Shown here in pieces: positions 51,294 through 60,419 of a stretch of 64,000 nucleotides of DNA (its first letter is position 1; each line of letters begins with the position of its first letter). The stretch is from assembly GCF_021129215.1 (NCBI RefSeq), contig NZ_JAJOLP010000001.1, positions 3,906,001 to 3,970,000 of the forward strand, in the 5' to 3' direction. Below the pieces are notes generated by a model. That model was given only the letters and a program-made list of their open reading frames with translations, searched no databases and was not told where the DNA came from. Made by a program: the position numbers and the translations under genes. The DNA is from Agromyces sp. S2-1-8 (GTDB taxonomy: Bacteria > Actinomycetota > Actinomycetes > Actinomycetales > Microbacteriaceae).

Positions 51294-52670
51294 ATGGCCA
51301 AGTACCGGGTGCAGAACCCCGCGACGGGGGAGATCGTCGAGACGTTCGAGTCGGCGACCGACGCCGAGATCGAGCAGACGCTCGCGGCGGCCGACGCCGC
51401 CTACCGCGAGTGGCGCGAACGCAGCGTGCAGGAGCGCGCCGCCGTGGTCAAGCGCGTCGCCGAACTCTTCGACGAGCGTCGAGACGAGCTCGCCCGCCTC
51501 ATCGCCGTCGAGATGGGCAAGTCGATCGCGGAGTCGCTCGACGAGGTCGAGTTCGCCCGCTCGATCATCGAGTACTACGCGGTGTACGGCCCGAGCCTCA
51601 TCACCGACCACGAGATCCCGTCGACCATCCCCGGCAAGGCCGTCATCGAGCAGCTGCCCGTCGGCGCCCTGCTCGGCGTCATGCCGTGGAACTTCCCCTA
51701 TTACCAGGTCGCCCGCTTCGCGGCGCCGAACCTCGTGCTCGGCAACACGATCATCCTGAAGCACGCCGACATCTGCGCGCGCTCGGCCCTGACCGTCCAG
51801 GAGATCATGGAGGAGGCCGGCGTTCCGGTCGGCGGCTACCAGAACGTGTTCGCCTCGCACGACCAGATCGCGACCATGATCGCCGACCCGCGCGTGCAGG
51901 GCGTCTCGCTCACGGGCTCCGAGCGCGCCGGCGCCATCATCGGCGAGCAGGCGGGCCGCCACCTCAAGAAGGCCGTGCTCGAGCTCGGCGGCATCGACCC
52001 GATGGTCGTGCTCGACGCCGACGACGTGGCCTCCGTGGCGAAGGCGGCGTGGGACTTCCGCGTCTACAACGGCGGCCAGGTCTGCAACTCGAACAAGCGC
52101 ATGATCGTCATGGACGACATCTACGACGAGTTCGTCGCCGAGCTGACGAAGCTCGCGACGGGCCTCGAGCCGGGCGACCAGCTCGACCTCGGCGAGGGCC
52201 AGTACGCCCCGCTGTCGACGCGCACCGCCGCCGAGACGGTGCACGCGCAGGTGCAGAGGGCGATCGCCGAGGGTGCGAAGCTCCAGGCGGGCGGCGTCCT
52301 CGCCGACGGCCCCGGGGCGTACTACTCCCCCGCCGTGCTCACCGACGTTCCGCGCGACTCGGAGTCGTACCGCGAGGAGATCTTCGGACCGGTCGCGACG
52401 GTCTACCGGGTGCACAGCGACGAGGAGGCCCTCGAACTCGCCAACGACTGCGCGCTCGGCCTCGGCGGCTCGGTCTTCTCGACCGACGAGGCACGTGCCG
52501 CCCGCGTCGCCTCGCGTCTCGAGGTCGGCATGACGCACGTCAACACGATCGCCGCCGAGGCCGCCGAGCTGCCGTTCGGCGGGGTCAAGCGATCGGGCTT
52601 CGGCCGCGAGATGGGCCCCATCGGCATCGGCGAGTTCTCGAACAAGCGGCTCTCGTTCGTCGCGAAGTAG
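51294..52670 (+). CDS. gabD: NAD(P)-dependent succinate-semialdehyde dehydrogenase-like enzyme
   Basis: A 458-residue aldehyde dehydrogenase. The catalytic Cys264 is in GGQVCNSNKR, the general-base Glu in LELGGIDPMVV, and the NAD-site motif is GVMPWNFPYYQVAR. Length and MGKSIAESLDEVEFARSIIEYY match the succinate-semialdehyde dehydrogenase subgroup. It would oxidise the aldehyde formed by amine degradation, for example succinate semialdehyde to succinate. AGGAGGAG lies upstream of ATG 51294. Same strand as the oxidase and cupin, 44 bp downstream. Confidence 0.88.
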   Translation: MAKYRVQNPATGEIVETFESATDAEIEQTLAAADAAYREWRERSVQERAAVVKRVAELFDERRDELARLIAVEMGKSIAESLDEVEFARSIIEYYAVYGPSLITDHEIPSTIPGKAVIEQLPVGALLGVMPWNFPYYQVARFAAPNLVLGNTIILKHADICARSALTVQEIMEEAGVPVGGYQNVFASHDQIATMIADPRVQGVSLTGSERAGAIIGEQAGRHLKKAVLELGGIDPMVVLDADDVASVAKAAWDFRVYNGGQVCNSNKRMIVMDDIYDEFVAELTKLATGLEPGDQLDLGEGQYAPLSTRTAAETVHAQVQRAIAEGAKLQAGGVLADGPGAYYSPAVLTDVPRDSESYREEIFGPVATVYRVHSDEEALELANDCALGLGGSVFSTDEARAARVASRLEVGMTHVNTIAAEAAELPFGGVKRSGFGREMGPIGIGEFSNKRLSFVAK

Positions 52671-52685
52671 CCCGCCCGAGCGGGC
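52670..52685. terminator. Short hairpin after the semialdehyde dehydrogenase gene
   Basis: GCCCGC (52670-52675) and GCGGGC (52680-52685) pair with a CCGA loop, directly at the stop codon and before the convergent lipoprotein gene. A weak but well placed bidirectional terminator. Confidence 0.4.
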
Positions 52686-52703
52686 CGGGTCCGGCGATGT
52701 CGT

Positions 52704-53552
52704 CTAGCCCCAGAGCGGCACGTCGCCGGGCCCGGCCCGCTCGATCTCGACCTCGATGCCGGATGCGGCTGCGAGCTGCTCGGCGAGCGCCGTCGCCGAG
52801 TCGAGGTCGGTGACCGTCACGAGGAGGCTGACCTCTCCCTCCCTGATCCGGCCCGCCTCGACCGGATACGAGGCCCGCACCTCGTCGAAGACGTCGAACT
52901 CGGCCTCGAGGGAGACGCCGGGGTCGGCGACGGCCTCGAACCGCGTCGGCATCCCGTATCGCCCCTGCATCAGGACCTGGTCATAGCCGTCGGCCGGTTC
53001 ACCCTCGACGGGCACGAACGCGCCGACCTCCGCAGTTGAACGGACCTCGAGCGAGTCATGGGCCGCGAGCGCCTGGGAACGGCGTGCCGCCGGCTCGAGC
53101 CCGTCGGCGTCGACGGCCGACATCAACACCTCCGACGCGCTCAGCACGCCTTCGACGCCGCTCTCCCACATCGGACCCGCGATGGCGAGCCGCGTGTCGT
53201 TCAGGGCGCGATCGTCGGTGATCTCCACCGTGAAGCTCTCGTACTCGATCGCACCCTTCCACGACACGGCGCCGCCGCCGTCGTGCGCCATGAACGCACC
53301 GAGCTCGTGACCGAGCTCGACGGCGCGCTCGGGCGACGCTGCGTCGTCGACGCGGAGCACGACGTTCGCGGACCCCATGAACGGCAGGTTGTTCGAACCG
53401 CTGACTGCGACCTCGTCGACGTCGGCGACGCCGCTGAAGCGCTCGGACGCCCGCGAGGTCGCGGCGCCGCCCGCGTTGATCGCGCAGCCCGAGCAGGCGG
53501 CGAGCACGGCAGCGACCGCGAGCGCCGCGAGGACTCCTCTGGCTCGGCTCAT
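52704..53552 (-). CDS. Hypothetical secreted lipoprotein
   Basis: A 282-residue predicted lipoprotein with a signal peptide (MSRARGVLAALAVAAVLAAC, lipobox LAAC at Cys20, alternative SGC at 23). The mature part is mixed alpha/beta with alternating acidic strands (VDEVAVSGSNNLPFMGSANV, FTVEITDDRALNDTRLAIAG). I recognise no family. It follows another lipoprotein gene by 11 bp on the same strand, so the two may form an operon. No function is proposed. Confidence 0.7.
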   Translation of the reverse strand: MSRARGVLAALAVAAVLAACSGCAINAGGAATSRASERFSGVADVDEVAVSGSNNLPFMGSANVVLRVDDAASPERAVELGHELGAFMAHDGGGAVSWKGAIEYESFTVEITDDRALNDTRLAIAGPMWESGVEGVLSASEVLMSAVDADGLEPAARRSQALAAHDSLEVRSTAEVGAFVPVEGEPADGYDQVLMQGRYGMPTRFEAVADPGVSLEAEFDVFDEVRASYPVEAGRIREGEVSLLVTVTDLDSATALAEQLAAASGIEVEIERAGPGDVPLWG

Positions 53553-53563
53553 GGTCGGCACGT

Positions 53564-54220
53564 TCAACCGCAGAACTCCTTCGGAATGCCGGCCCGGTCC
53601 TGGACCCCGATCATCACGACGACATCGTTCTCGACGAGGAAGTTGAGGTACCCGCTCGCCTCGTCGCCGGCGGCGTAACCGTACGACTCGGCACCCGTCT
53701 GGTTCGACGGCGCGAGGTCGGGGTAGGCGGCTGCGAGCTCGTCCATGGTCGACCCGAGCGCTACACCGGTCTCGGTCTTCGGCGACGCGGGCACCACTCC
53801 CTCGGCGTCGGCGCGGCCGTTGGCCCACACCCCGCCGATCGCGTCAGCGCCCTCGGGGTGGGTCAACAGCATCGAGGCCGAACCCTCCGTCGAGAGCTGC
53901 ACGATCCCGGGGCAGTACTCCTCTGACTCGAAGGCCGTGAGCTCGGCGATGGCCGCCTCGGCCGAGGCTCCTCGCTGGATCGGCCCGATGCCGCTCGTCG
54001 TGATCGTCCAGGTCGACACATCAGCCGGATCGACGGCGACCGGCGCGACCGTCGGTGTGGCCGTCGGTGTCTCGACGGGTGTCGGCGCGGCCGTGACCGC
54101 GGCCGTCGGCTCGGGCTCGGTCGCGTCGCCCGACGTCGCGCACCCGACGAGCACGAGCGCTGTGCCCGCTGCGAGAACCGCTCCGGCCCACGATCCGACG
54201 AAAGATACGTTGCGAGGCAT
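53564..54220 (-). CDS. Hypothetical secreted lipoprotein with Thr/Pro linker
   Basis: A 218-residue predicted lipoprotein: signal with lipobox VLVGC (Cys27), a long Ala/Thr/Pro linker (PTPVETPTATPTVAPVAV), then a compact domain with Cys residues in EEYCPGIVQL and at the very end KEFCG that may form a disulfide. GSTMDELAAAYPDL resembles small secreted domains of unknown function in actinobacteria. It is upstream of the second lipoprotein gene in the same direction. Confidence 0.7.
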   Translation of the reverse strand: MPRNVSFVGSWAGAVLAAGTALVLVGCATSGDATEPEPTAAVTAAPTPVETPTATPTVAPVAVDPADVSTWTITTSGIGPIQRGASAEAAIAELTAFESEEYCPGIVQLSTEGSASMLLTHPEGADAIGGVWANGRADAEGVVPASPKTETGVALGSTMDELAAAYPDLAPSNQTGAESYGYAAGDEASGYLNFLVENDVVVMIGVQDRAGIPKEFCG

Positions 54221-54323
54221 GGATCTCCTTCATGCACGTGGCCCCCGGCCGTGTCCGATCAACGTACCGGCCCGCTCCCGTCCGCAGGAAGGAGTTCTCC
54301 GTATCGCTTGGATAACGCCCGCC

Positions 54324-55058
54324 TCACGCGACCGCCGCGTCGGCCGCCCCCTGCGGCGGCCCCGCCGGCTCGATGCGGAACGTCTCGCTGAACCGCGCGA
54401 GCAGCTCGGCGTCACCTGCGAACGACTTCGACACGGATGCCTCGCCCGCCAGCAGTGCTCGCAGCCGGCCTGGTGCGAGCTCGAGTTCGAGCACGGCCTG
54501 CGGCACGGGCTCGAACGCCGATCGCCGGGGTTGCGGCAGGGCGCCGGGGCCGACGGGCGCGACGTCGAGCGTGCTGCCCACGACGATCGCCGACACCGAG
54601 ACGACCACCGCGTCGGGAGCACTCTCGTCGGCCAGGTGCAGCACGTATTCCGTGGGCGGCATCGACGCCGCGGCATCCGGCCGGAATGCCGATCGCAGCG
54701 CGAAGGCGACGGAGTCGGCGCTCACCGTCTCGCCGTCTCCGGGGTCGCCGAGCACCGCCCAGCCCCAGCGTTCGAGCGCGGCGACGACGGGCGCGAGCTC
54801 ACGCCCGAGGGGCGTGAGCTCGTAGCCGCCGCGCACCATCGGAACGCGCCGGATCACCCCCGACTCCCCGAGCTCGCGCAGCCGGTCGCTCAGGATGTTC
54901 GTCGGGATGCGCGGCAGCGACGCCTTGAGGTCGCTGTACCGCCGCGCGCCCCCGAGCAGGTCGCGGACGATGAGCAGCGCCCACCGTTCGCCGACCCGCT
55001 CGAGGGCCCGTGCCACGCCGCTGTACTGGCCGTAGCCGCGCGCGGCGCGCGTCGCCAT
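54324..55058 (-). CDS. HxlR-type regulator with C-terminal extension
   Basis: A 244-residue regulator. Residues 1-110 are an HxlR winged helix: ALERVGERWALLIVRDLLGG, ARRYSDLKASLPRIPTNILS, GGYELTPLGREL. The remaining 130 residues form an extra domain with ALLAGEASVSKSFAGDAELL near the end, resembling the SCP2-like ligand domain seen in long HxlR proteins. It is 10 bp downstream of a VOC gene whose promoter carries a strong dyad, so the operon is probably autoregulated. Confidence 0.85.
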   Translation of the reverse strand: MATRAARGYGQYSGVARALERVGERWALLIVRDLLGGARRYSDLKASLPRIPTNILSDRLRELGESGVIRRVPMVRGGYELTPLGRELAPVVAALERWGWAVLGDPGDGETVSADSVAFALRSAFRPDAAASMPPTEYVLHLADESAPDAVVVSVSAIVVGSTLDVAPVGPGALPQPRRSAFEPVPQAVLELELAPGRLRALLAGEASVSKSFAGDAELLARFSETFRIEPAGPPQGAADAAVA

Positions 55059-55068
55059 GCGGGATGCC

Positions 55069-55530
55069 TCAGGCCGAGGCCGCGCCGCCGGCCGACGCCT
55101 GCTGCGCCAGGTACGCGTCGGGGCCCTGCTCGACGGCCGCCTGCTCCATGAAGAGGAACCCGAGGATGTTGCCGTCGGGGTCTTCGAGGTCGCGCGAGTA
55201 CATGAACCCGTAGTCCTGCGCCTCGCGCGGCTCCGACCCGCCCGCTGCGAGGCCCTTGGCGAGCACCGCGTCGACTTCGTCGCGCGAGTCGCGGGTGAAC
55301 GAGATGCTCGTCTGCGCCTGCGTCTTCGGGTCGATGATCTGCTTGTCGGTGAAGGTGCCGAGGTACTCGCGGGTGAGCACCATGAAGTAGATGTTCTCGT
55401 CGAGCACGACGCACGCGGCGTTCTCGTCGGTGAAGAGCGGGTTGATGCTGAAGCCGAGGGCCTCGTAGAACGCCTTCGAGCGGTCGAGGTCGGTCGTCGG
55501 CAGGTTCACGAAGATGCTGGTCGTGGTCAT
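55069..55530 (-). CDS. VOC family protein
   Basis: A 153-residue glyoxalase-fold protein: SIFVNLPTTDLDRSKAFYEA, LGFSINPLFTDENA, YFMVLTREYLGTF and a second module with DPDGNILGFLFME. The pattern is of the PhnB/27-kDa-type subgroup with unknown substrate. ATG 55530 has GGAGGAG four bases upstream, and so is preferred over upstream in-frame starts. It is transcribed with the HxlR gene from a promoter that contains a 9-bp perfect dyad. Confidence 0.88.
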   Translation of the reverse strand: MTTTSIFVNLPTTDLDRSKAFYEALGFSINPLFTDENAACVVLDENIYFMVLTREYLGTFTDKQIIDPKTQAQTSISFTRDSRDEVDAVLAKGLAAGGSEPREAQDYGFMYSRDLEDPDGNILGFLFMEQAAVEQGPDAYLAQQASAGGAASA

Positions 55531-55592
55531 GATCTCCTCCATCGGGATCGTCGTTCGTTCGTGGGTTGCGAGACTCAGCTTGCTCTTAACAA

Positions 55593-55617
55593 GTTCACTT
55601 GTCAATAGCAAGTGAAC
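55593..55617. promoter_or_regulatory. Operator dyad upstream of the VOC-HxlR operon
   Basis: GTTCACTTG (55593-55601) and CAAGTGAAC (55609-55617) are perfect 9-bp arms with the spacer TCAATAG. The site lies 63-87 bp before the VOC start in an unusually AT-rich patch. On the minus strand TTGACA overlaps the spacer and could be a -35 element. Control by the HxlR protein of the same operon is likely. Confidence 0.7.
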
Positions 55618-55632
55618 ACCGGTTCGCCGGTG
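55617..55632. terminator. Short TTCG-loop hairpin after the PucR gene
   Basis: CACCGG (55617-55622) and CCGGTG (55627-55632) pair around a TTCG loop two bases after the end of the PucR gene on the minus strand. It probably ends the PucR message before the VOC promoter. Confidence 0.5.
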
Positions 55633-55633
55633 C

Positions 55634-57277
55634 TCAGCGCGTCCCGCTGCGGCGCACGAGCAGGGCGAGATGCAGGGCCGTCAGCGTCTCGCCGTCGTCG
55701 AGGTCGACGTCGAGCAGGTCGCCGATGAGCGCGAGCCGCTGGTAGAAGACCGACCGCGACAGGTGCGAGGCCGACGCCGCCGCCGTGCGGTTGCCCGGGT
55801 GCGCGAGCGTCGCGCCCAGCACGTCGAGCAGGTCGCCGCCGCGGGCGAGGTCGTACTCGATGAGCGGGGCGAGCATCTGCTCGCTGTGCCGCTGCAACCG
55901 ATGGTCGTCGCGCAGCGACGTCACGAGCCGCACGAGCGGACGGTTCTCGGCACGCCGCAGCACCGGCCCGCGACTCGGCCGGGCGCCCGGCGCCCGCGCC
56001 AGGTCGAGCGCCTCCTGCACCGAGCCCAGCAGGCCGTCGAGCCCGGTCGCGCGCGATCCGATGGCGATCACCATGCGTTCTGCGGATGCCTCGGAGCCGA
56101 CGATCGCCCGCGCGAACCCGCGTGCCGCCTCGTCGTCGAGCACCGCCCGCTGGGGCAGGGAGACGAGCACGATCGTCGCGGGTGCAGCGCCGGTGGCCGT
56201 GCCGGCGAGCGCCCGCCCGCCGAGTTCGCGCGCCGCGGCGTCGACCGCGCGCGCCTCGATCGGGGCGCCGGTCGCGACGAGCCCGTAGAGTGCCGCCTGC
56301 TCGACGGGGAAGCCCGCCGCGACGAGCCGGCCGGCCGCGGCCGGCAATCCGGCGAACCGGCCGTCGAGCAGCGCGTCGATGAGCCGTTGGCGCCCCGCCC
56401 GCACCCACTCGTCGACCTCGATGCCGTCGGCGAGGCGACCGAGCGCGAGCGCGATCGCCCCCTGCTCGAGCACGCCCGTACGGCCGGCCGGATGCGGCGG
56501 GCCCGGCAGCGCGATGAGCCGCCCCCACCTGATGCCGCGCGCCTCGACCGGCACGATGAGCAGGGCGTCGTCGTCGTGGGCGTGCCGCGAACGGGTCTCC
56601 CAGTTCGCGAAGAGCTCGGCTTCGTCGCCGCCCGGCACCTCGGCGGCCACGACCTCGTGCGCGAGGTTCTCGAGCACGACGGGGGCGCCGAGGGTCTGCG
56701 CGAGCTGCTGCACGATGTAGTCGGCGGGCGAACCGCGAAGGCTCAGCGCCGTGAATCGCTCGCGCACCTCGTCGCGCGCGCGGAGTGCGGCGGTCTGCTC
56801 GGAGATGATGCGGCTGTGCACCGCCTCGGTGAGGGCGACGAACTTGACTTCGCGATGCAGCGCGACGAGCGCGAGGCCGTGCTCCTGCGCCGTCTCGACG
56901 ACGACGGCCGGCACGTACCGGTAGTGCGCGCCCAGCTCGAGCACGAGGCCCGAGAGTCCCGCGTCGACGAGCCCGCGCACGAAGGCCGAGAGCTCGTCGG
57001 GCTCGGTGGGCCACCCGGAGCCCGTCGACAGGAGCAGCTCGCCGCCGTCGAGGAGTCGCGCCACTCCGGCGCTGTCGGAGACGTGCGCCCAGCGCACGGG
57101 GGCCTCGAGGGCCTCGCCGCCGACCAGCACCTCGGGCACCCCGTCGGCGAACGCCTGGAGCCCGACGATCTCGCGAACGGTCGGCATCGCCGCCCCGTCG
57201 CCGACCGCCGGCATCACCGGGCTCTGACCCGTCGGACGATCCGTTCGGATCGCCTCATCTTCGCGACGAACTGCCAT
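55634..57277 (-). CDS. PucR family transcriptional regulator
   Basis: A 547-residue regulator. The N-terminal PucR sensor domain begins TVREIVGLQAFADGVPEVLV. A CdaR-like GGDEF-related middle domain follows, and the C-terminal HTH_30 helix-turn-helix reads LLDVLGATLAHPGNRTAAAS then ASHLSRSVFYQRL. PucR proteins activate nitrogen-compound catabolism, such as purines, GABA or polyamines. It is divergent from the semialdehyde dehydrogenase/aminotransferase operon, its probable target. Starts at 57289 (GTG), 57277 (ATG) and 57184 (ATG, at the domain edge) are all possible. A minus-strand TAAGCT (57322-57317) could be its -10. Confidence 0.88.
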   Translation of the reverse strand: MAVRREDEAIRTDRPTGQSPVMPAVGDGAAMPTVREIVGLQAFADGVPEVLVGGEALEAPVRWAHVSDSAGVARLLDGGELLLSTGSGWPTEPDELSAFVRGLVDAGLSGLVLELGAHYRYVPAVVVETAQEHGLALVALHREVKFVALTEAVHSRIISEQTAALRARDEVRERFTALSLRGSPADYIVQQLAQTLGAPVVLENLAHEVVAAEVPGGDEAELFANWETRSRHAHDDDALLIVPVEARGIRWGRLIALPGPPHPAGRTGVLEQGAIALALGRLADGIEVDEWVRAGRQRLIDALLDGRFAGLPAAAGRLVAAGFPVEQAALYGLVATGAPIEARAVDAAARELGGRALAGTATGAAPATIVLVSLPQRAVLDDEAARGFARAIVGSEASAERMVIAIGSRATGLDGLLGSVQEALDLARAPGARPSRGPVLRRAENRPLVRLVTSLRDDHRLQRHSEQMLAPLIEYDLARGGDLLDVLGATLAHPGNRTAAASASHLSRSVFYQRLALIGDLLDVDLDDGETLTALHLALLVRRSGTR

Positions 57278-57380
57278 CGCTCCGCTCACTTCGCCTCTGC
57301 AACACTTGGAAACAGAAGCTTAGCCGAGCATCGGGCATTCTGTCCGACCCGGCCCCGCACGACCAGCTGAAGGAGCTGCG

Positions 57381-58931
57381 ATGAGCATCACGGAGACGGC
57401 CTCGTCACCCACCACGACCCCCGAATCGCGCGTGATCGGACACTGGATCGACGGCGCGCTGCGCACCTCGACCTCGGGCCGCACCGCACCGGTGTACAAC
57501 CCCGCCACCGGTGCCGTGCAGGCCGAGGTCGCCCTCGCCGACCAGGCCGAGATCGACGCGGCGATCGCGTCGGCCGTCGCCGGCTTCAAGGTCTGGTCGG
57601 AGTACTCGATCGCGAAGCGCCAGGCGGTGCTGTTCTCGTTCCGCGAGCTGCTCAACTCGCGCAAGGGCGAGCTGGCCGCCATCATCACCGCCGAGCACGG
57701 CAAGGTCCTCTCCGACGCCGCGGGCGAGATCGCCCGTGGGCAGGAGGTGGTCGAGCTCGCGACCGGCTTCCCGAACCTCATCAAGGGCGCGTTCAGCGAG
57801 AACGCCTCGACCGGCATCGACGTGTACTCGATCAAGCAGCCGCTCGGCGTGGTCGGCATCATCAGCCCCTTCAACTTCCCGGCCATGGTGCCGATGTGGT
57901 TCTTCCCCATCGCGATCGCCGCGGGCAACGCCGTCGTGCTGAAGCCCTCCGAGAAGGACCCGTCGGCTGCGCTCTGGCTCGCCGAGCTGTGGAAGGAGGC
58001 CGGCCTGCCCGACGGCGTGTTCACCGTGCTGCAGGGCGACAAGGAGGCCGTCGACGGCCTGCTCACCTCCCCCGACGTGCAGTCGATCTCGTTCGTCGGG
58101 TCGACGCCGATCGCGCAGTACATCTACGAGACGGCCTCGAAGCACGGCAAGCGCGTGCAGGCGCTCGGCGGGGCGAAGAACCACATGCTCGTGCTGCCCG
58201 ACGCCGACCTCGACCTCGCCGCCGACATGGCGATCAACGCGGGCTACGGCGCCGCGGGCGAGCGCTGCATGGCGATCTCGGTCGTGCTGGCCGTCGAGCC
58301 GGTCGCCGACGAGCTCATCGAGAAGATCACCGAGCGCATCGGCAAGCTGAAGATCGGCAACGGCGCGGGCGTCGACGGCGTCGAGCCCGACATGGGCCCG
58401 CTCATCACCGACGTGCACCGCGACAAGGTGTCGTCGTACGTCGACATCGCCGAGGCCGACGGTGCCGCGGTCGTCGTCGACGGCCGCGGATTCACCGTCG
58501 ACGGCCACGAGGACGGCTTCTTCTTCGGCCCCACCCTGCTCGACCGCGTGCCGACCACGTCGCGCGCCTACACCGAGGAGATCTTCGGCCCGGTCCTGTC
58601 GATCGTGCGCGTCGAGACCTTCCAGGAGGGCGTCGACCTCATCAACTCGGGCCAGTTCGGCAACGGCACCGCGATCTTCACCAACGACGGCGGTGCGGCC
58701 CGTCGCTTCCAGAACGAGATCGAGGTCGGCATGATCGGCATCAACGTGCCGATCCCCGTGCCCGTCGCCTACCACTCGTTCGGCGGCTGGAAGCAGTCGC
58801 TCTTCGGCGACTCGAAGGCGTACGGCGCGCACGGCTTCGACTTCTTCACCCGCGAGAAGGCCATCACGAGCCGCTGGCTCGACCCGGCCACCCACGGCGG
58901 CATCAACCTGGGCTTCCCCCAGAACCACTGA
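57381..58931 (+). CDS. mmsA: CoA-acylating methylmalonate-semialdehyde dehydrogenase
   Basis: A 516-residue aldehyde dehydrogenase of the MMSDH subgroup. The catalytic Cys296 is in AAGERCMAISV, and the general-base Glu of hydrolytic enzymes is replaced (LGGAKNHMLVLP), the hallmark of CoA-dependent acylation. It also has ISPFNFPAMVPMWFFPIAIA and FVGSTPIAQYIYE. It converts malonate or methylmalonate semialdehyde with CoA to acetyl- or propionyl-CoA. With the adjacent omega-aminotransferase it suggests beta-alanine or related amino-acid breakdown. It is divergent from PucR and begins the operon. Confidence 0.92.
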   Translation: MSITETASSPTTTPESRVIGHWIDGALRTSTSGRTAPVYNPATGAVQAEVALADQAEIDAAIASAVAGFKVWSEYSIAKRQAVLFSFRELLNSRKGELAAIITAEHGKVLSDAAGEIARGQEVVELATGFPNLIKGAFSENASTGIDVYSIKQPLGVVGIISPFNFPAMVPMWFFPIAIAAGNAVVLKPSEKDPSAALWLAELWKEAGLPDGVFTVLQGDKEAVDGLLTSPDVQSISFVGSTPIAQYIYETASKHGKRVQALGGAKNHMLVLPDADLDLAADMAINAGYGAAGERCMAISVVLAVEPVADELIEKITERIGKLKIGNGAGVDGVEPDMGPLITDVHRDKVSSYVDIAEADGAAVVVDGRGFTVDGHEDGFFFGPTLLDRVPTTSRAYTEEIFGPVLSIVRVETFQEGVDLINSGQFGNGTAIFTNDGGAARRFQNEIEVGMIGINVPIPVPVAYHSFGGWKQSLFGDSKAYGAHGFDFFTREKAITSRWLDPATHGGINLGFPQNH

Positions 58932-58963
58932 GTCCCGGCGAACGACTGAACGAGGCATCCGAA

Positions 58964-60373
58964 ATGACCGACACCCTCACCGACGGGCCCGCCTACACCG
59001 ACCGCCAGGGGTCCGTGCACCAGCTCCCCGACCCCGCCGCCGACGCGCAGGTGCGCGCCGACGACCGGGCCCACGTGTTCCACTCGTGGAGCGCGCAGGC
59101 CCTCATCGACCCGCTGCCCGTCGCGGGTGGCGCCGGCGCCACCTTCTGGGACTACCAGGGCGACGAGTACCTCGACTTCTCGTCGCAGCTCGTGAACCTG
59201 AACCTCGGCCACCAGCACCCCGACCTCGTGACGGCGATCCAGCAGCAGGCGGCCCGCCTCGCGACGATCCAGCCGTCGATGGCGTCCGACGTGCGCGGCG
59301 AACTCGCGCGCCGCATCGCCGAGGTCGCCCCCGGCGACCTCGACAAGGTGTTCTTCACGAACGGCGGCGCCGACGCGAACGAGTACGCGGTGCGTCTCGC
59401 ACGCGGCGTCACCGGTCGTCGCAAGGTGCTGTCGATGTACCGCAGCTACCACGGCGGCACCGCGACCGCGATCTCGCTCACGGGCGACCCGCGCCGCTGG
59501 GCGAACGAGCCGAGCGACGGCAGCGTCGCGCACTTCTTCGGCCCGTACGAGTACCGCTCGTCGTGGGGCGCGACGACCCCTGCCGAAGAGGCGCAGCGCG
59601 CGCTCGCGCACCTCGAGCAGGTCATCGTGCTCGAGGGCGCGTCGACGATCGCCGCGATCATCATGGAGACGATCGTCGGCACCAACGGCGTGCTCGTGCC
59701 GCCGCCCGGCTACCTCGAGGGCGTGCGCGCGCTGTGCGACAAGTACGGCATCGTGTACATCGCCGACGAGGTCATGGTCGGCTTCGGCCGCGTCGGCGAG
59801 TGGTTCGCCGTGAACCACTTCGGCGTCACTCCCGACCTCATCACCTTCGCGAAGGGCGTGAACTCGGGCTACGTGCCGCTCGGCGGCGTCGTGATCTCGC
59901 AGAAGATCGCCGCGCACTTCGACACGGTCGCGTTCCAGGGCGGGCTCACGTACTCGGGCCACCCGCTCGCGTGCGCCCCGGGCGTCGCGACGTTCGAGGT
60001 GTTCGAGCGCGACGGCATCCTCGAGCGCGTGCGCGACCTCGGCGAGCGCGTCGTCGGCCCGCGCCTGCGCGAGATCGCCGCGAAGCACCCGTCGGTCGGC
60101 GAGGTGCGCGGCCTGGGCCTCTTCTGGGCCATCGAGCTCGTGAAGGATGCCTCGACCCGCGAACCGCTCGTGCCGTTCAACGCCGCCGGCGCCGACGCGG
60201 CGCCCATGGGCGCCGTCGCAGCCGCGTGCAAGCAGGCCGGACTGTGGCCGTTCATCCACTTCAACCGCATGCACGTCGCACCGCCGCTCGTGATCAGCGA
60301 GGAGGAGCTGGTGCGCGGCCTCGACATCATCGACGAGGCGCTCACCGTCGCCGACGGCCACGTCACCGCGTGA
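58964..60373 (+). CDS. Class III omega-amino-acid:pyruvate-type aminotransferase
   Basis: A 469-residue PLP enzyme. The cofactor Lys297 is in LITFAKGVNSGYVPLGG, and the PLP-pyridine Asp in YIADEVMVGFGR. FTNGGADANEYAVRLAR and MYRSYHGGTATAISLTGDPR belong to the beta-alanine/taurine/GABA class of aminotransferases. It would transfer the amino group of beta-alanine or GABA to pyruvate or oxoglutarate, giving a semialdehyde for the enzyme encoded 32 bp upstream. ATG 58964 is used. A hairpin follows at 60420. Confidence 0.9.
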   Translation: MTDTLTDGPAYTDRQGSVHQLPDPAADAQVRADDRAHVFHSWSAQALIDPLPVAGGAGATFWDYQGDEYLDFSSQLVNLNLGHQHPDLVTAIQQQAARLATIQPSMASDVRGELARRIAEVAPGDLDKVFFTNGGADANEYAVRLARGVTGRRKVLSMYRSYHGGTATAISLTGDPRRWANEPSDGSVAHFFGPYEYRSSWGATTPAEEAQRALAHLEQVIVLEGASTIAAIIMETIVGTNGVLVPPPGYLEGVRALCDKYGIVYIADEVMVGFGRVGEWFAVNHFGVTPDLITFAKGVNSGYVPLGGVVISQKIAAHFDTVAFQGGLTYSGHPLACAPGVATFEVFERDGILERVRDLGERVVGPRLREIAAKHPSVGEVRGLGLFWAIELVKDASTREPLVPFNAAGADAAPMGAVAAACKQAGLWPFIHFNRMHVAPPLVISEEELVRGLDIIDEALTVADGHVTA

Positions 60374-60381
60374 CCGAACCC

Positions 60382-60416
60382 GGTCGGTCGAGGAGCGAAG
60401 CGCATCGAGACCACCG
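60382..60416. repeat. REP-like repeat
   Basis: GGTCGGTCGAGGAGCGAAGC then GCATCGAGACCACCG: the clearest single copy of the dispersed family also found at 3104, 13568, 21545 and 23346. It lies just after the aminotransferase stop. Confidence 0.65.
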
Positions 60417-60419
60417 CCC

